Assembly: GCA_947457255.1 (NCBI GenBank)
Contig: CANGUZ010000004.1
Coordinates: 1 to 64,000, forward strand
Length of the DNA stretch: 64,000 bases
Source: Flavobacteriaceae bacterium
GTDB taxonomy: Bacteria > Bacteroidota > Bacteroidia > Flavobacteriales > Flavobacteriaceae
Direction of reading: 5' to 3'
Shown here: positions 17,828 to 27,424 of the stretch, piece after piece
How the letters are laid out: the number at the start of each line of letters is the position of its first letter
How positions within the stretch are numbered: position 1 is the first letter of the stretch
Translations under genes and position numbers: made by a program
The notes under the pieces: generated by a model
Databases searched by the model: none
Told to the model about the DNA's origin: nothing
What the model saw: only the letters and a program-made list of their open reading frames with translations

Positions 17828-20800
17828 ATGATTCATTTCTTCGAAAACCCAACAAACACGGTTTTTGCTGTACAAACTACAAATCAAATTTCAGCTCAAG
17901 ACGTTTTAAAACTCAATTGGCTTTTTGCTAACTCCAATAAAATAGAAAAATCCGTACTTACGGATTTTTTTGTTGGACCTCGAGCCGCTATGATAACTCC
18001 TTGGAGCACTAATGCAGTCGAGATTACCCAAAATATGGGAATCACTGGAATCATCCGAATCGAAGAATTTTATAAAGTTTCGGAAGATTTTACAGATTTC
18101 GACCCAATGCTTTCGCAAAAATATACCGAGTTGAATCAAGATATTTTCACGATTCACATGCAACCTGAATCCATTCTAAACATTGACGACATAGCTGCTT
18201 ACAACCAATCAGAAGGTTTGTCATTGAGTGGTGAAGAAGTAGATTATTTAGATAATCTATCAAAAAAGTTAGATCGAATATTAACCGATTCAGAAATTTT
18301 TGCTTTCTCGCAAGCCAATTCAGAACACTGTCGCCACAAGATTTTCAACGGCACTTTCGTAATTGATGGTGTAGAAAAAGAAACTTCTCTTTTCAAATTA
18401 ATCAAAAAAACATCTCAGGAAAACCCTAACGATATAGTTTCGGCATACAAAGACAACGTAGCTTTTATAAAAGGTCCAAGAGTACAACAATTCGCTCCAA
18501 AAACGGCTGACAAACCAGATTTTTATGAAATAAAAGAATTTGATTCGGTTATATCCTTAAAAGCAGAAACACACAATTTTCCAACAACTGTAGAGCCATT
18601 CAACGGAGCTGCAACAGGATCGGGAGGAGAAATCCGTGATCGTTTAGCAGGTGGACAAGGTTCATTACCAATGGCTGGAACAGCAGTATATATGACTTCT
18701 TATTCAAGATTGGAAAAGAACAGACCATGGGAAGATGCTGTAGCCGAAAGAAAATGGTTGTACCAAACTCCAATGGATATTTTAATCAAAGCTTCGAATG
18801 GAGCTTCTGATTTTGGAAATAAATTCGGGCAACCACTGATCACGGGTTCAGTTCTAACTTTCGAACACGAAGAAAACAACCGAAAGTTGGGTTATGACAA
18901 AGTAATTATGCAAGCGGGTGGAATTGGTTACGGAAAATTAGATCAAGCCATAAAAAAGAAACCACAAGAAGGAGACAAAATCGTCATTCTTGGTGGAGAA
19001 AATTATAGAATAGGAATGGGTGGCGCTGCAGTTTCCTCAGCCGATACTGGCGCTTTTGGTTCAGGTATCGAATTGAATGCTATCCAACGTTCCAATCCAG
19101 AAATGCAAAAACGTGCTGCCAATGCCATTCGTGGTTTGGTGGAAAGCGACCACAACCCCATTGTTTCCATTCACGATCATGGAGCTGGTGGACATTTGAA
19201 TTGTCTTTCGGAATTGGTGGAAGAAACGGGAGGATTGATTGACTTGGATAAATTGCCTGTGGGTGACCCTACCCTTTCGTCCAAAGAAATCATTGGTAAC
19301 GAATCTCAGGAAAGAATGGGATTGGTTATTGGTCAAAAAGATATAGATATTTTACAACGAATTGCAGATAGAGAACGTTCTCCAATGTACCAAGTGGGAG
19401 ACGTAACTGGCGACCACCGTTTTACTTTCGAGTCCAAAACCACTGGATTGAAACCAATGGATTATGCTTTGGAAGATTTCTTTGGAAGTTCGCCAAAAAC
19501 GGTAATGATAGACAAAACCATCCATTACAATTATCCCGCTTTAAGATATGATGTAAAAAAAATTACTAGTTATTTAGAGCAAGTATTACAACTGGAGGCA
19601 GTTGCTTGTAAAGACTGGTTGACCAACAAAGTAGATCGATGTGTAGGTGGAAAAGTAGCCAAACAACAATGTGCTGGACCATTACAATTGCCATTGAACA
19701 ATTGTGGTGTCGTAGCTTTGGATTACATAGGAAAAGAAGGAATTGCAACTTCAATTGGGCACTCTCCTATTGCTTCCTTAATTGATCCTGTTGCTGGAAC
19801 AAGAACCGCCATTGCCGAATCGTTGTCCAATATTGTTTGGGCTCCAATTAAAGGCGGATTGAAAGGGACTTCTCTTTCGGCTAACTGGATGTGGGCCTGT
19901 AAAAATGAAGGAGAAGACGCTCGTTTGTATGCTGCGGTTGAAGCTTGTTCTGATTTTGCCATCGAATTGGAAATCAATATTCCAACAGGAAAAGATTCAC
20001 TTTCGATGAAACAAAGATATCCAAACGACGAAGTAATTGCACCGGGAACGGTGATTATTTCTGCAGGTGGAAATTGTATCGATATTAGAAAAGTAGTAGA
20101 ACCTGTTTTGCAAAAAGACGGTGGCTCTATTTATTATATTAATTTGTCCCAAGACGATTTCAAATTAGGAGGCTCTTCTTTTGCACAAACTTTGAATAGT
20201 ATTGGAAACGAAGCGCCAACTATTAAAGATGCACCTTTCTTTAAAAATGCCTTCAATACGATTCAAGAATTGATTTTAGACAATCAAATCTTGGCAGGTC
20301 ACGATATTGGAAGCGGTGGTTTGATTACTACTTTATTGGAAATGTGTTTTGCTGATGTGAATTTGGGAGCAAAAATTGATTTTTCTGTTTTCGGAGATAA
20401 AGATTTGGTAAAAATCCTTTTTGCAGAAAATATTGGTGTTGTTATTCAAGCAAATGAAGATACTGTTTTCGAAAATAAATTAAATGAAAATGGAATTGAA
20501 TTCTTTAAATTGGGTCAAGTTACCCAAAATGATTCATTACAAATAACTCACAACTCACAACTCACAAACTATAACGTTTCTGAATTAAGAGATATTTGGT
20601 TTAAAACATCTTTCTTATTAGATCAAAAACAAGCTAAAAACGGTACGGCTCAAGCCCGTTTCGACAATTACAAAAACCAAGTATTAAACTACACTTTTCC
20701 TACACATTTTACAGGAAAAAAGCCTTTAATTGACAACTCAAAACTAAGACCGAAAGCAGCTATCATTCGTGAAAAAGGAAGTAATTCCGAGCGTGAAATG

Positions 20801-21493
20801 GCCAATGCAATGTACTTAGCAGGATTTGACGTAAAAGATGTTCACATGACCGATTTGATTTCGGGACGTGAAAATCTGGAAGATATTCAGTTTATTGGAG
20901 CTGTTGGTGGATTTTCCAATTCGGATGTTTTGGGTTCTGCCAAAGGTTGGGCTGGAGCATTCAAATACAACGAAAAAGCAAACACAGCATTGAAAAACTT
21001 CTTCAAAAGAAAAGATACATTGTCGGTTGGAATTTGTAACGGTTGCCAATTGTTCATGGAATTGGAAGTAATCAATCCAGAACACAAAGTACATGGAAAA
21101 ATGTTACATAATGACAGTCACAAACACGAAAGTATATTTACATCTGTTATTATACAAAAAAACAAATCGGTAATGTTATCTACATTGTCTGGTAGCACTT
21201 TAGGTGTTTGGGTTTCGCACGGGGAAGGAAAATTCCATTTGCCTGAGCCAGAAGAAAACTACAACATTGTTGGGAAATACGGTTACGAGAGCTATCCTGC
21301 CAATCCAAATGGTTCTGACTTTAATACTGCAATGTTATGCGACACAACAGGTCGTCACTTGGTAATGATGCCTCACATTGAGCGTTCTACTTTTCAATGG
21401 AACTGGGCACATTATCCAAAAGACAGAAACGATGAAGTTTCCCCATGGTTAGAAGCATTTGTTAATGCTAGATTATGGATTGAAAAGCATTAA
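17828..21493 (+). CDS. purL: Phosphoribosylformylglycinamidine synthase
   Basis: A 1221-residue single-chain PurL, the large form with an N-terminal linker domain, two AIR-synthase-like halves and a C-terminal class I glutaminase. Signature pieces are FSQANSEHCRHKIFNG, KAETHNFPTTVEPFNGAATG, SIHDHGAGGHLNCLSELVEE, SANWMWACKNEGEDARLY and, in the glutaminase, SVGICNGCQLFMEL with the nucleophile Cys and MMPHIERSTFQWNW near the end. It converts FGAR to FGAM in purine synthesis. The gene is monocistronic with its own promoter. Base composition is a little richer than that of its neighbours, which is expected for a highly expressed gene. Confidence 0.96.
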   Translation: MIHFFENPTNTVFAVQTTNQISAQDVLKLNWLFANSNKIEKSVLTDFFVGPRAAMITPWSTNAVEITQNMGITGIIRIEEFYKVSEDFTDFDPMLSQKYTELNQDIFTIHMQPESILNIDDIAAYNQSEGLSLSGEEVDYLDNLSKKLDRILTDSEIFAFSQANSEHCRHKIFNGTFVIDGVEKETSLFKLIKKTSQENPNDIVSAYKDNVAFIKGPRVQQFAPKTADKPDFYEIKEFDSVISLKAETHNFPTTVEPFNGAATGSGGEIRDRLAGGQGSLPMAGTAVYMTSYSRLEKNRPWEDAVAERKWLYQTPMDILIKASNGASDFGNKFGQPLITGSVLTFEHEENNRKLGYDKVIMQAGGIGYGKLDQAIKKKPQEGDKIVILGGENYRIGMGGAAVSSADTGAFGSGIELNAIQRSNPEMQKRAANAIRGLVESDHNPIVSIHDHGAGGHLNCLSELVEETGGLIDLDKLPVGDPTLSSKEIIGNESQERMGLVIGQKDIDILQRIADRERSPMYQVGDVTGDHRFTFESKTTGLKPMDYALEDFFGSSPKTVMIDKTIHYNYPALRYDVKKITSYLEQVLQLEAVACKDWLTNKVDRCVGGKVAKQQCAGPLQLPLNNCGVVALDYIGKEGIATSIGHSPIASLIDPVAGTRTAIAESLSNIVWAPIKGGLKGTSLSANWMWACKNEGEDARLYAAVEACSDFAIELEINIPTGKDSLSMKQRYPNDEVIAPGTVIISAGGNCIDIRKVVEPVLQKDGGSIYYINLSQDDFKLGGSSFAQTLNSIGNEAPTIKDAPFFKNAFNTIQELILDNQILAGHDIGSGGLITTLLEMCFADVNLGAKIDFSVFGDKDLVKILFAENIGVVIQANEDTVFENKLNENGIEFFKLGQVTQNDSLQITHNSQLTNYNVSELRDIWFKTSFLLDQKQAKNGTAQARFDNYKNQVLNYTFPTHFTGKKPLIDNSKLRPKAAIIREKGSNSEREMANAMYLAGFDVKDVHMTDLISGRENLEDIQFIGAVGGFSNSDVLGSAKGWAGAFKYNEKANTALKNFFKRKDTLSVGICNGCQLFMELEVINPEHKVHGKMLHNDSHKHESIFTSVIIQKNKSVMLSTLSGSTLGVWVSHGEGKFHLPEPEENYNIVGKYGYESYPANPNGSDFNTAMLCDTTGRHLVMMPHIERSTFQWNWAHYPKDRNDEVSPWLEAFVNARLWIEKH

Positions 21494-21569
21494 AAAAATG
21501 AAAAGAAATTTCATTATAATTTTAACAATTTTATGAAAGTAAAATACTTCACATACGATTCAAAATTTA

Positions 21570-21577
21570 TATATTTG
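21570..21577 (+). promoter_or_regulatory. Candidate -7 box of the secreted-protein gene
   Basis: TATATTTG, a full TANNTTTG match, 20 bp before the start codon. No clear -33 element is found. Confidence 0.35.
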
Positions 21578-21596
21578 AAATAAAATCACAAAAGTC

Positions 21597-22043
21597 ATGA
21601 AATTAAAAAATACAATTCTAATTACATTGCTCTTTTTTGCTTCAAAAAATTTCGCTCAAAACTCATTCACTTCAATAGAAACTAGCGATGGAACACATTA
21701 TATAACTCCAAATATTGACTACCCTATTACTGGTACTTATTACTTTGAAGGTGCAGAACCTGTTGTAGAATTGAATGCTAATGGTACGGGTGTTTATCAA
21801 TTACACGACCAGCCTAAAAGAGAAATGGTTTGGGGAATAGAATGTGACGAAAATGGTGCTCCAATTTATAATAAAGGATATGATAGTGCGGCCTATTCCC
21901 TTTGGTATCAATATACTTCAAACACTGAAAATGATGCTTTTGAAGGTTGGAGAAAAGTGCCTTTTTCTATTCATTTTAATACTTTAAAAATGTATATTCA
22001 AGGAGAGCGAATGAAAGACTATTCTGAAACATCAGAAAAGTAA
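21597..22043 (+). CDS. Small secreted protein of unknown function
   Basis: A 148-residue protein with a Sec signal (residues 1-20, ending FFASKNFAQ). The mature part is rich in aromatic and polar residues with a strand-like pattern (YPITGTYYFEGAEPVVELNANG). I recognise no family. It is monocistronic, follows purL and ends at a bidirectional terminator. A periplasmic or surface location is inferred from the signal peptide. Confidence 0.6.
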   Translation: MKLKNTILITLLFFASKNFAQNSFTSIETSDGTHYITPNIDYPITGTYYFEGAEPVVELNANGTGVYQLHDQPKREMVWGIECDENGAPIYNKGYDSAAYSLWYQYTSNTENDAFEGWRKVPFSIHFNTLKMYIQGERMKDYSETSEK

Positions 22044-22142
22044 AATTTATAAAAAATTCATTCTTCTTGAATCAGTTTTTTATTTTAAATGAGCAAGGGC
22101 AACTTGCTATTTATGGCTAAACAATCCTGCTCTACCCACAAA

Positions 22143-22171
22143 AAAAAGTCCCATAATGTTTGGGACTTTTA
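22143..22171. terminator. Bidirectional terminator
   Basis: AAAAGTCCCA / TGGGACTTTT form a 10-bp stem with a 7-nt loop. It lies between two convergent genes and has U-tracts in both directions. Confidence 0.75.
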
Positions 22172-22193
22172 ATTATATAAAATTACCGCTTAT

Positions 22194-22886
22194 TTATTCT
22201 AAAATAAAACTTACACTTACATTTACAATAATTTCTATTTCGCCAGTTGCTAAAGTTTCTCTTGATTCTTGAGAATCGCTAGCCATTGCCATAGTTTTCA
22301 TAGCGTAACGAATAGGTTGAGGATTGTAATTTTGGGAATTATCAGATATTGTAATCGCTTTTCCTACTTTTTGACCTAAAACAGATACAAAATCTTCAGC
22401 TTTTGCTTTCGCATCTTTAATCGCTAACTTTCTGGCATCCGATTGCAATAAAGCAAATTTAGAAGATTTAAATTCAACATTATCTATTCTATTGATTCCT
22501 ATTTCTACTATACCATCTACAAGAGCATCATATTTAGACAAATCTTTTAATAAAATTTGTACAGTTTGTGTGGCTAAATAATTGTGTTTCTTTTTTTCAT
22601 AATCGTAATTTGGATTCAAAGAAACACGTTGCGTTTGAAAATCTTCTTTAGCAATATTTGCTTTTTTGATGTATTTCAAAACAGCATCCATTTTGATATC
22701 GTTTTCTTTTTTCACATCAGCTGCATTGGTTCCTTTAGTTTCTAACGAAATTGAAACTAAGGCTTGATCTGGAACCACTTTTATTTTTCCTTCGCCCGAT
22801 ACATTAATCATTGGTACTTGCTTCAATTCTTGTGCTTCTAAAAGTGTTGTAAATGCCAATATAAAAATTAGTGCTGTTTTTTTCAT
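22194..22886 (-). CDS. SIMPL domain (DUF541) secreted protein
   Basis: A 230-residue protein with a signal peptide (MKKTALIFILAFTTLLEAQ). INVSGEGKIKVVPDQALVSISLET is the typical opening of the SIMPL/DUF541 family, and LAIKDAKAKAEDFVSVLGQKVG is its conserved helix. Family members (BP26, YggE) form periplasmic oligomeric rings and have been linked to stress tolerance; no enzyme activity is established. It stands downstream of the rhomboid gene on the same strand and has its own likely promoter. Confidence 0.82.
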   Translation of the reverse strand: MKKTALIFILAFTTLLEAQELKQVPMINVSGEGKIKVVPDQALVSISLETKGTNAADVKKENDIKMDAVLKYIKKANIAKEDFQTQRVSLNPNYDYEKKKHNYLATQTVQILLKDLSKYDALVDGIVEIGINRIDNVEFKSSKFALLQSDARKLAIKDAKAKAEDFVSVLGQKVGKAITISDNSQNYNPQPIRYAMKTMAMASDSQESRETLATGEIEIIVNVSVSFILE

Positions 22887-22893
22887 TTTTCTG

Positions 22894-22926
22894 TAAATTT
22901 AATTTGTTTCTAAATTCATATACAAA
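22894..22926 (-). promoter_or_regulatory. Candidate promoter of the SIMPL gene
   Basis: On the minus strand TTTG, a 21-bp spacer and TAAATTTA precede the ATG by about 8 bp. The leader would be very short. Confidence 0.35.
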
Positions 22927-22937
22927 CGTTATGCCAA

Positions 22938-23579
22938 TTATAACTTTCCCGTTTTTGCCATAACAAAAAGAATTACGATTGGAATAGCCAATAGAATAAC
23001 CATAAAAGTATTTTCTGTTAGCATTTGTGGTTGTTTTAGAATGGTAATTAGAAAACCCCCAATAGCACCACCAAAATGAGCCGTATGTCCTATATTATCA
23101 TTCTTAGCTTTCATTCCGTAAATAGAGTACAACAAATATCCAATTCCAAATAAGTAAGCCGGTATCGGAATTGGTACAAAAAACAAATACAAAGTCATGT
23201 CGGGTTGCAATAATATTGCTGAATACAAAACTCCAGTAACAGCACCTGATGCGCCAATGGCTCTATAACTGTAATCGTCTTTGTGAAAATAAAGTGTCAG
23301 TAAACTTCCAAAAATTAAACTTCCTAAATAAACGGTTAGAAACGAAAAACTCTCTAAATGATTAATGACTACAGGAGCAAACATGTATAAAGTAAACATA
23401 TTAAAAAACAAATGCCCAAGATCTGCATGCAAAAAAGCAGAGGAAAACATTCTAATTTGCTCTCCAGCACGTATGCTTCCGATGTGAAATTCGTACTTTC
23501 TAAAAAAGGATAAATCTCCAAATCCTTTAAAACTAACGATAAGATTTAATGCTATAATTGTTAATAATATTGTATTCAT
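22938..23579 (-). CDS. Rhomboid-family intramembrane serine protease
   Basis: A 213-residue polytopic membrane protein with six hydrophobic segments. AIGASGAVTGVLYS carries the catalytic Ser (GxSG) and GHTAHFGGAIGGF carries the catalytic His two helices later. HADLGHLFFNMFTLYMF is the conserved HxxxN region. Rhomboids cleave TM helices within the lipid bilayer. The substrate is unknown. The gene is divergent from the acyltransferase gene. Confidence 0.88.
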   Translation of the reverse strand: MNTILLTIIALNLIVSFKGFGDLSFFRKYEFHIGSIRAGEQIRMFSSAFLHADLGHLFFNMFTLYMFAPVVINHLESFSFLTVYLGSLIFGSLLTLYFHKDDYSYRAIGASGAVTGVLYSAILLQPDMTLYLFFVPIPIPAYLFGIGYLLYSIYGMKAKNDNIGHTAHFGGAIGGFLITILKQPQMLTENTFMVILLAIPIVILFVMAKTGKL

Positions 23580-23661
23580 ATTGAGTTGCTATTTGTGGTA
23601 AAAATAGTCAATGTTTGTTTAGCTTTTGTTAAACTGGATTATATAAATAGGGTTTTAAATG

Positions 23662-23669
23662 TATATTTG
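23662..23669 (+). promoter_or_regulatory. -7 box that decides the acyltransferase start
   Basis: TATATTTG overlaps the first ATG of the ORF (23659). Transcription would begin around 23676, so translation must start at the second ATG (23686). Confidence 0.5.
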
Positions 23670-23685
23670 TAAAAAATTTAACTTA

Positions 23686-24555
23686 ATGCAATTTTTAATT
23701 TATCTTATTTTATATCCAATACTTTGGATAATATCTATACTGCCTTTTCGAATATTATATCTGTTTTCTGATTTTGTTTATGTTTTAGTCTATAACATTA
23801 TTGGTTACCGAAAAAAAACAGTCAGAGATAACATAGCTTTAGCCCTACCTCATTTATCTCATAAAGAACGGTTGATTATTGAAAAAAAATTCTTTCATCA
23901 CATGTGTGATATGTTTCTTGAAATGATAAAAACGATGACTATCTCTGAGAAAGAAATTGATAAGCGTTATGTATTTACAAACATGGAAGTATATAAAGAG
24001 CTAGAGAAAAAACAAAAAAGTATTGCCGTTATGTGTGCGCATTATGCGAGCTATGAATGGGCAGTAACATTGAATAGGCATATTGATTTTAAGGGATACG
24101 GTATTTATAAAAAAATAAACAATCCCTATTTTGATAAACTAGTTCATGATATTCGATCCCGATTTAAAGCGTATCTTATTACTACTAAAGAAACAATCCC
24201 TGTTATTGCAAATAATTACAGGAATAAAGTGTTGAGCATTTACGGATTTGCTAGTGATCAATCTCCTAAAATTTATTCTGTTTTTCATTGGCATTCCTTT
24301 ATGGGCATAGAAGTTCCCGTTCACACTGGCGCAGAAATGCTATCTAAAAAATACGATATGAATGTGATTTTCTTAAGAACTAAAAAAGTAAGAAGAGGGT
24401 ATTATGAAGCCAGTTTTGAAATTCTTTCCGATGATGTGAAAAAAATCCCTAATTATGAAATTACGAATCAATTTCTAAAATTAGTAGAACAACAAATTTA
24501 TGAAGCGCCAGAGTATTATTTATGGACTCATAAACGTTGGAAACACAGACGATAG
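23686..24555 (+). CDS. Lysophospholipid / lipid A acyltransferase (LpxL/HtrB family)
   Basis: 289 residues from the ATG at 23686; the track start nine codons earlier lies on the -7 box. One N-terminal TM anchor (FLIYLILYPILWIISILPF) is followed by the acyltransferase domain. In this family the usual H-x4-D/E appears here as CAHYASYEWAV, and GFASDQSPK corresponds to the conserved block III. APEYYLWTHKRWKHR is the hallmark C-terminus. It transfers an acyl chain to lipid A or a related lipid at the inner membrane face. Confidence 0.83.
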   Translation: MQFLIYLILYPILWIISILPFRILYLFSDFVYVLVYNIIGYRKKTVRDNIALALPHLSHKERLIIEKKFFHHMCDMFLEMIKTMTISEKEIDKRYVFTNMEVYKELEKKQKSIAVMCAHYASYEWAVTLNRHIDFKGYGIYKKINNPYFDKLVHDIRSRFKAYLITTKETIPVIANNYRNKVLSIYGFASDQSPKIYSVFHWHSFMGIEVPVHTGAEMLSKKYDMNVIFLRTKKVRRGYYEASFEILSDDVKKIPNYEITNQFLKLVEQQIYEAPEYYLWTHKRWKHRR

Positions 24556-24577
24556 CTTTAGAATAAATTTCTGTTTT

Positions 24578-24970
24578 TTAAAGTTTATTCATGTTTTCGG
24601 CTAGCGTTTCTATGAATTTACTAATAGGCCCTTTTATCATCATGGCCATCATAGCATTAAATTCTCCTTCAAAAAACAATTGTACTTCCGATGTATTATC
24701 TGAAATACTATCAATATTGGCTTTCAATGTAAAAGGTAATTTATCGCTTGCTGCTCCTAGAATAATAGTGTTAGGAGCTATTTTTTCTTTCATTTTCAAT
24801 TTTATTTCCGGCATTCCTTTTAATCCAAAAATAAAAGCATCCTCTCCTATAACTTCAAACTTAGCAATAGATTCAGGCATTAATTTTTCAAAATTTCTAA
24901 CATCAGATAAGCAATCAAATAGATATTGAGCCGATTTTTCTATGCTAACTTTAGGACTTTCTAGGTTCAT
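24578..24970 (-). CDS. SRPBCC-fold small protein
   Basis: A 130-residue protein whose pattern (FDCLSDVRNFEKLMPESI, then alternating strands, then a long C-terminal helix MMIKGPISKFIETLAENMNKL) fits the START/SRPBCC lipid- or ligand-binding fold. The function is unknown. It lies downstream of pyrE on the same strand with 157 bp between, and has a candidate -7 box in that gap. Confidence 0.65.
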   Translation of the reverse strand: MNLESPKVSIEKSAQYLFDCLSDVRNFEKLMPESIAKFEVIGEDAFIFGLKGMPEIKLKMKEKIAPNTIILGAASDKLPFTLKANIDSISDNTSEVQLFFEGEFNAMMAMMIKGPISKFIETLAENMNKL

Positions 24971-25050
24971 ATTTTTATAATTATTTCAATAGTAACATTC
25001 AGTATCGAGTAGTGAACTATTTTTTATTTATTAAGGTTTAATTCTTACTA

Positions 25051-25058
25051 CAAATTTA
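25051..25058 (-). promoter_or_regulatory. Candidate -7 box of the SRPBCC gene
   Basis: The minus strand reads TAAATTTG about 80 bp before the start codon, a full TANNTTTG match in the 157-bp gap after pyrE. Confidence 0.35.
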
Positions 25059-25127
25059 AAAAATTATAAATGAAAATTTGCGAATTTGCAGTCAATACCC
25101 TAGGTTATGAATTTAGGTTATTTATAG

Positions 25128-25775
25128 CTATACTTCAACACCCCAAGACGCAGGGTCTGCATTCCATTCTTTTAAGATGGCCTGCTCATTTTCATTAATA
25201 TATTTTTTATTTACCGCTAAGTTTAGTAAATTTTGATAACTACTTAAAGTATACAAGTCTACATGAGCCTTTTTAAAATTTTCTTCTGCAATAGCAAAAC
25301 CATAAGTAAAAATAGCTACCATACCTTTCACGTTTGCACCAGCTTCTCTTAAGGCTTCAACTGCAAGTAAACTACTATTTCCTGTACTAATTAGATCTTC
25401 AACAACGACTACACTTTGACCTTTATGCAAGAACCCTTCTACCTGATTTTTTCTACCATGTTTTTTTGGCTCTGGTCTAACATATACAAACGGAAGTCCC
25501 ATATACTCAGCTACAAGCATACCAATACCTATTGCTCCTGTGGCAACACCTGCAATAACATCAGGCTTCCCGAATTGCTTTTCGATATTCTTAGAAAACT
25601 CTTCTCTAATATAATTTCTTATGGCAGGAAACGAGAGACTTAGCCTATTGTCACAATAAATAGGTGCCTTCCAACCCGAAGCCCATGAAAAAGGATTTTT
25701 CGGATTCAATTTAATTGCATTTATTTGCAAAAGCAACTCGGCTGTTTTTTCGGCTGTATCTTTATTAAAAATCAT
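25128..25775 (-). CDS. pyrE: Orotate phosphoribosyltransferase
   Basis: 215 residues from MIFNKDTAEKTAELLL; the upstream ATG of the track would overlap the NUDIX gene. The PRPP-binding loop VVVVEDLISTGNSSL is intact, as are NPKNPFSWASGWKAPIYCDNR and the KKHGRKNQVEG flexible loop. It converts orotate to OMP in pyrimidine synthesis. The start codon is 7 bp from the start of the divergent NUDIX gene, and its -7 box covers that NUDIX start codon. Confidence 0.92.
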   Translation of the reverse strand: MIFNKDTAEKTAELLLQINAIKLNPKNPFSWASGWKAPIYCDNRLSLSFPAIRNYIREEFSKNIEKQFGKPDVIAGVATGAIGIGMLVAEYMGLPFVYVRPEPKKHGRKNQVEGFLHKGQSVVVVEDLISTGNSSLLAVEALREAGANVKGMVAIFTYGFAIAEENFKKAHVDLYTLSSYQNLLNLAVNKKYINENEQAILKEWNADPASWGVEV

Positions 25776-25779
25776 ATTA

Positions 25780-25787
25780 CAAATGTA
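25780..25787 (-). promoter_or_regulatory. -7 box of pyrE overlapping the NUDIX start codon
   Basis: The minus strand reads TACATTTG only 4 nt before the pyrE ATG, so the mRNA would have almost no leader. Confidence 0.4.
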
Positions 25788-26382
25788 TAAAGTTTTTGTC
25801 AACGATAAACCTTTTTTCTTAACGAATCAAATTGTTAAAGAGACTGACTTTCAATTATTTTTACTCGAAAGCACTGATATAGAACAGCTTGTCATTAAAA
25901 TGTTTAACAACAAAATAAAAAAATGTTATTTATATTATCCTGACGAAAAAGTAATTTTTAAGAAATTGAAAGAAAAAATCCCTGTTCAGCGAGCTGGAGG
26001 AGGTTTTGTTTACAATAAAAAAGGGGAAGTATTATTTATTTTCAGAAACGGAAAATGGGATTTGCCCAAAGGAGGCAAAGAAAAAGGCGAAAAAATGTCT
26101 CATACTGCTCTGCGCGAAGTGGAGGAAGAGACGGGTGTCAATAAATTAGTAGTTACGAAAAAACTACAAAAGACCTACCATATTTTTAAACGCAACGGAA
26201 AATACAAACTCAAAATTACCCAATGGTTCGAGATGACTTCTGATTTTGATGGTATTGCTTCAGGTCAAGCCGAAGAGGGAATAGAAAAAGTCGCTTGGCT
26301 CAACCCCGAACAAGTTAAGGAAGCATTGACTAATTCCTATGAAAATATAAAATTATTGTTTGTGCAGGAGAAGTTTGTATAA
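25783..26382 (+). CDS. NUDIX hydrolase
   Basis: A 199-residue protein. The NUDIX box is complete (GGKEKGEKMSHTALREV, then EEETGV), preceded by LPK, placing it in the MutT/diadenosine-polyphosphate-like group. The N-terminal 70 residues form an additional domain typical of the flavobacterial version. It hydrolyses a nucleoside diphosphate linked to an unknown group. It is divergent from pyrE with only 7 bp between start codons, so the two genes may share control. Confidence 0.85.
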   Translation: MYKVFVNDKPFFLTNQIVKETDFQLFLLESTDIEQLVIKMFNNKIKKCYLYYPDEKVIFKKLKEKIPVQRAGGGFVYNKKGEVLFIFRNGKWDLPKGGKEKGEKMSHTALREVEEETGVNKLVVTKKLQKTYHIFKRNGKYKLKITQWFEMTSDFDGIASGQAEEGIEKVAWLNPEQVKEALTNSYENIKLLFVQEKFV

Positions 26383-27038
26383 TCTAGGTGTTTGTAATTT
26401 CCATAGTTTGAATTCAAAATATTATTTATAGCAGGATGCCAAAAGTAATTTAAAGTAGGTGTATGGAATTTTAGAAATAATAAAAAATGTATTTGCTTTT
26501 TCATTGTTGCCCTATAAAAGTAAATAAAAAAAACAAAAAGAAGTTGGGAAATATAATACTTAGATTCTATAAAATTCATCTTTTCAATCTTATTCAATTG
26601 TTTAAATTTTCAGAAAACCCATATAGAGATTGGATTATTGATAGGCTTGAAATAGAAAATTGTTAATTACTTGATATTTAATTTTTAAGAAATATGAGAT
26701 TAAATTTAAAAATCTTTATAACAATTAGATAAACAACAAAGAAACAAGAAAAAGTATGATTGTATTTGGGAACTAAATTTTACTTGATAAATTATTTTAA
26801 TTCTACTTTTATATTTAATTAAAGTTTTTCTTACAGAAAATATCTAAATAAACTAAGTAGGATATTTCATTTATTACCATCATTTTAGCTATTTTATAAA
26901 GTAACATTAAATAAAGTCATTTAATTTGCTCCTTTTAATTTTTAACCAATTTAAAAGGCGACCTTTGTAATAGAAAATTATTTTCAATACAATCGCTTAG
27001 TGCGAATTTTGATTAAAAAGAGTAATGTTCTAAACAAA
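26383..27038. other. 656-bp AT-rich gap without a recognisable gene
   Basis: No reading frame with family features is seen on either strand; the 86-residue minus-strand ORF has no recognisable domain. Near the right end CCTTTTAATT and AATTTAAAAGG (26931-26958) can pair as a hairpin, followed by an ACCTTTG motif. This may be a terminator or a leader element of the cupin gene. Confidence 0.5.
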
Positions 27039-27380
27039 ATGGATACTTCCGAAATTGAAAAAGCCAAATCTCATATTATTGTCGAAATCATTCAGTACAT
27101 TCCTAATGCTGTTTTAAGTAAAACAATTATTAAAAAAACTACCGGTAACATTACGGCCTCCTCTTTTGATGCTGGCGAAGAATTAGCGGAAAAAACATCG
27201 CCTTTTGATAATTACATTCAAATCATTGATGGTACTGCTGAAATTATTATCAACGAAAAAATACATAAACTAACTCTAGGTCAAGGGATCATTATTCCTG
27301 CCCATGCTACTCATCAATTCAATGCGAATGTGCAGTTTAAAATGATTTCTACTATAATAAAAAGCGGCTACGAGGACTAA
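27039..27380 (+). CDS. Small cupin-domain protein
   Basis: 113 residues from the ATG at 27039; the track uses a GTG 13 codons earlier, which I consider less likely. The C-terminal part is a single cupin barrel: DNYIQIIDGTAEIIINEKIHKLTLGQGIIIPAHATHQFNANVQFK, with one His motif (PAHATHQF) and incomplete cupin-1 metal ligands. Cupins of this size often bind small ligands or metals. It precedes two AraC-type regulators, the classical context of a sensor cupin. Confidence 0.72.
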   Translation: MDTSEIEKAKSHIIVEIIQYIPNAVLSKTIIKKTTGNITASSFDAGEELAEKTSPFDNYIQIIDGTAEIIINEKIHKLTLGQGIIIPAHATHQFNANVQFKMISTIIKSGYED

Positions 27381-27424
27381 AAGTTAATTCTTATCCAATT
27401 TTGGCCTAACTAAAATAACCAGTA

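Noticed and set aside
24591-24929. 112-residue plus-strand ORF opposite the SRPBCC gene
   Set aside because: Antisense shadow; the minus-strand product has a plausible fold and start, the plus-strand one does not.
26337-26597. 86-residue minus-strand ORF after the NUDIX gene
   Set aside because: Low-complexity composition, overlap with the NUDIX 3' end and no recognisable domain.
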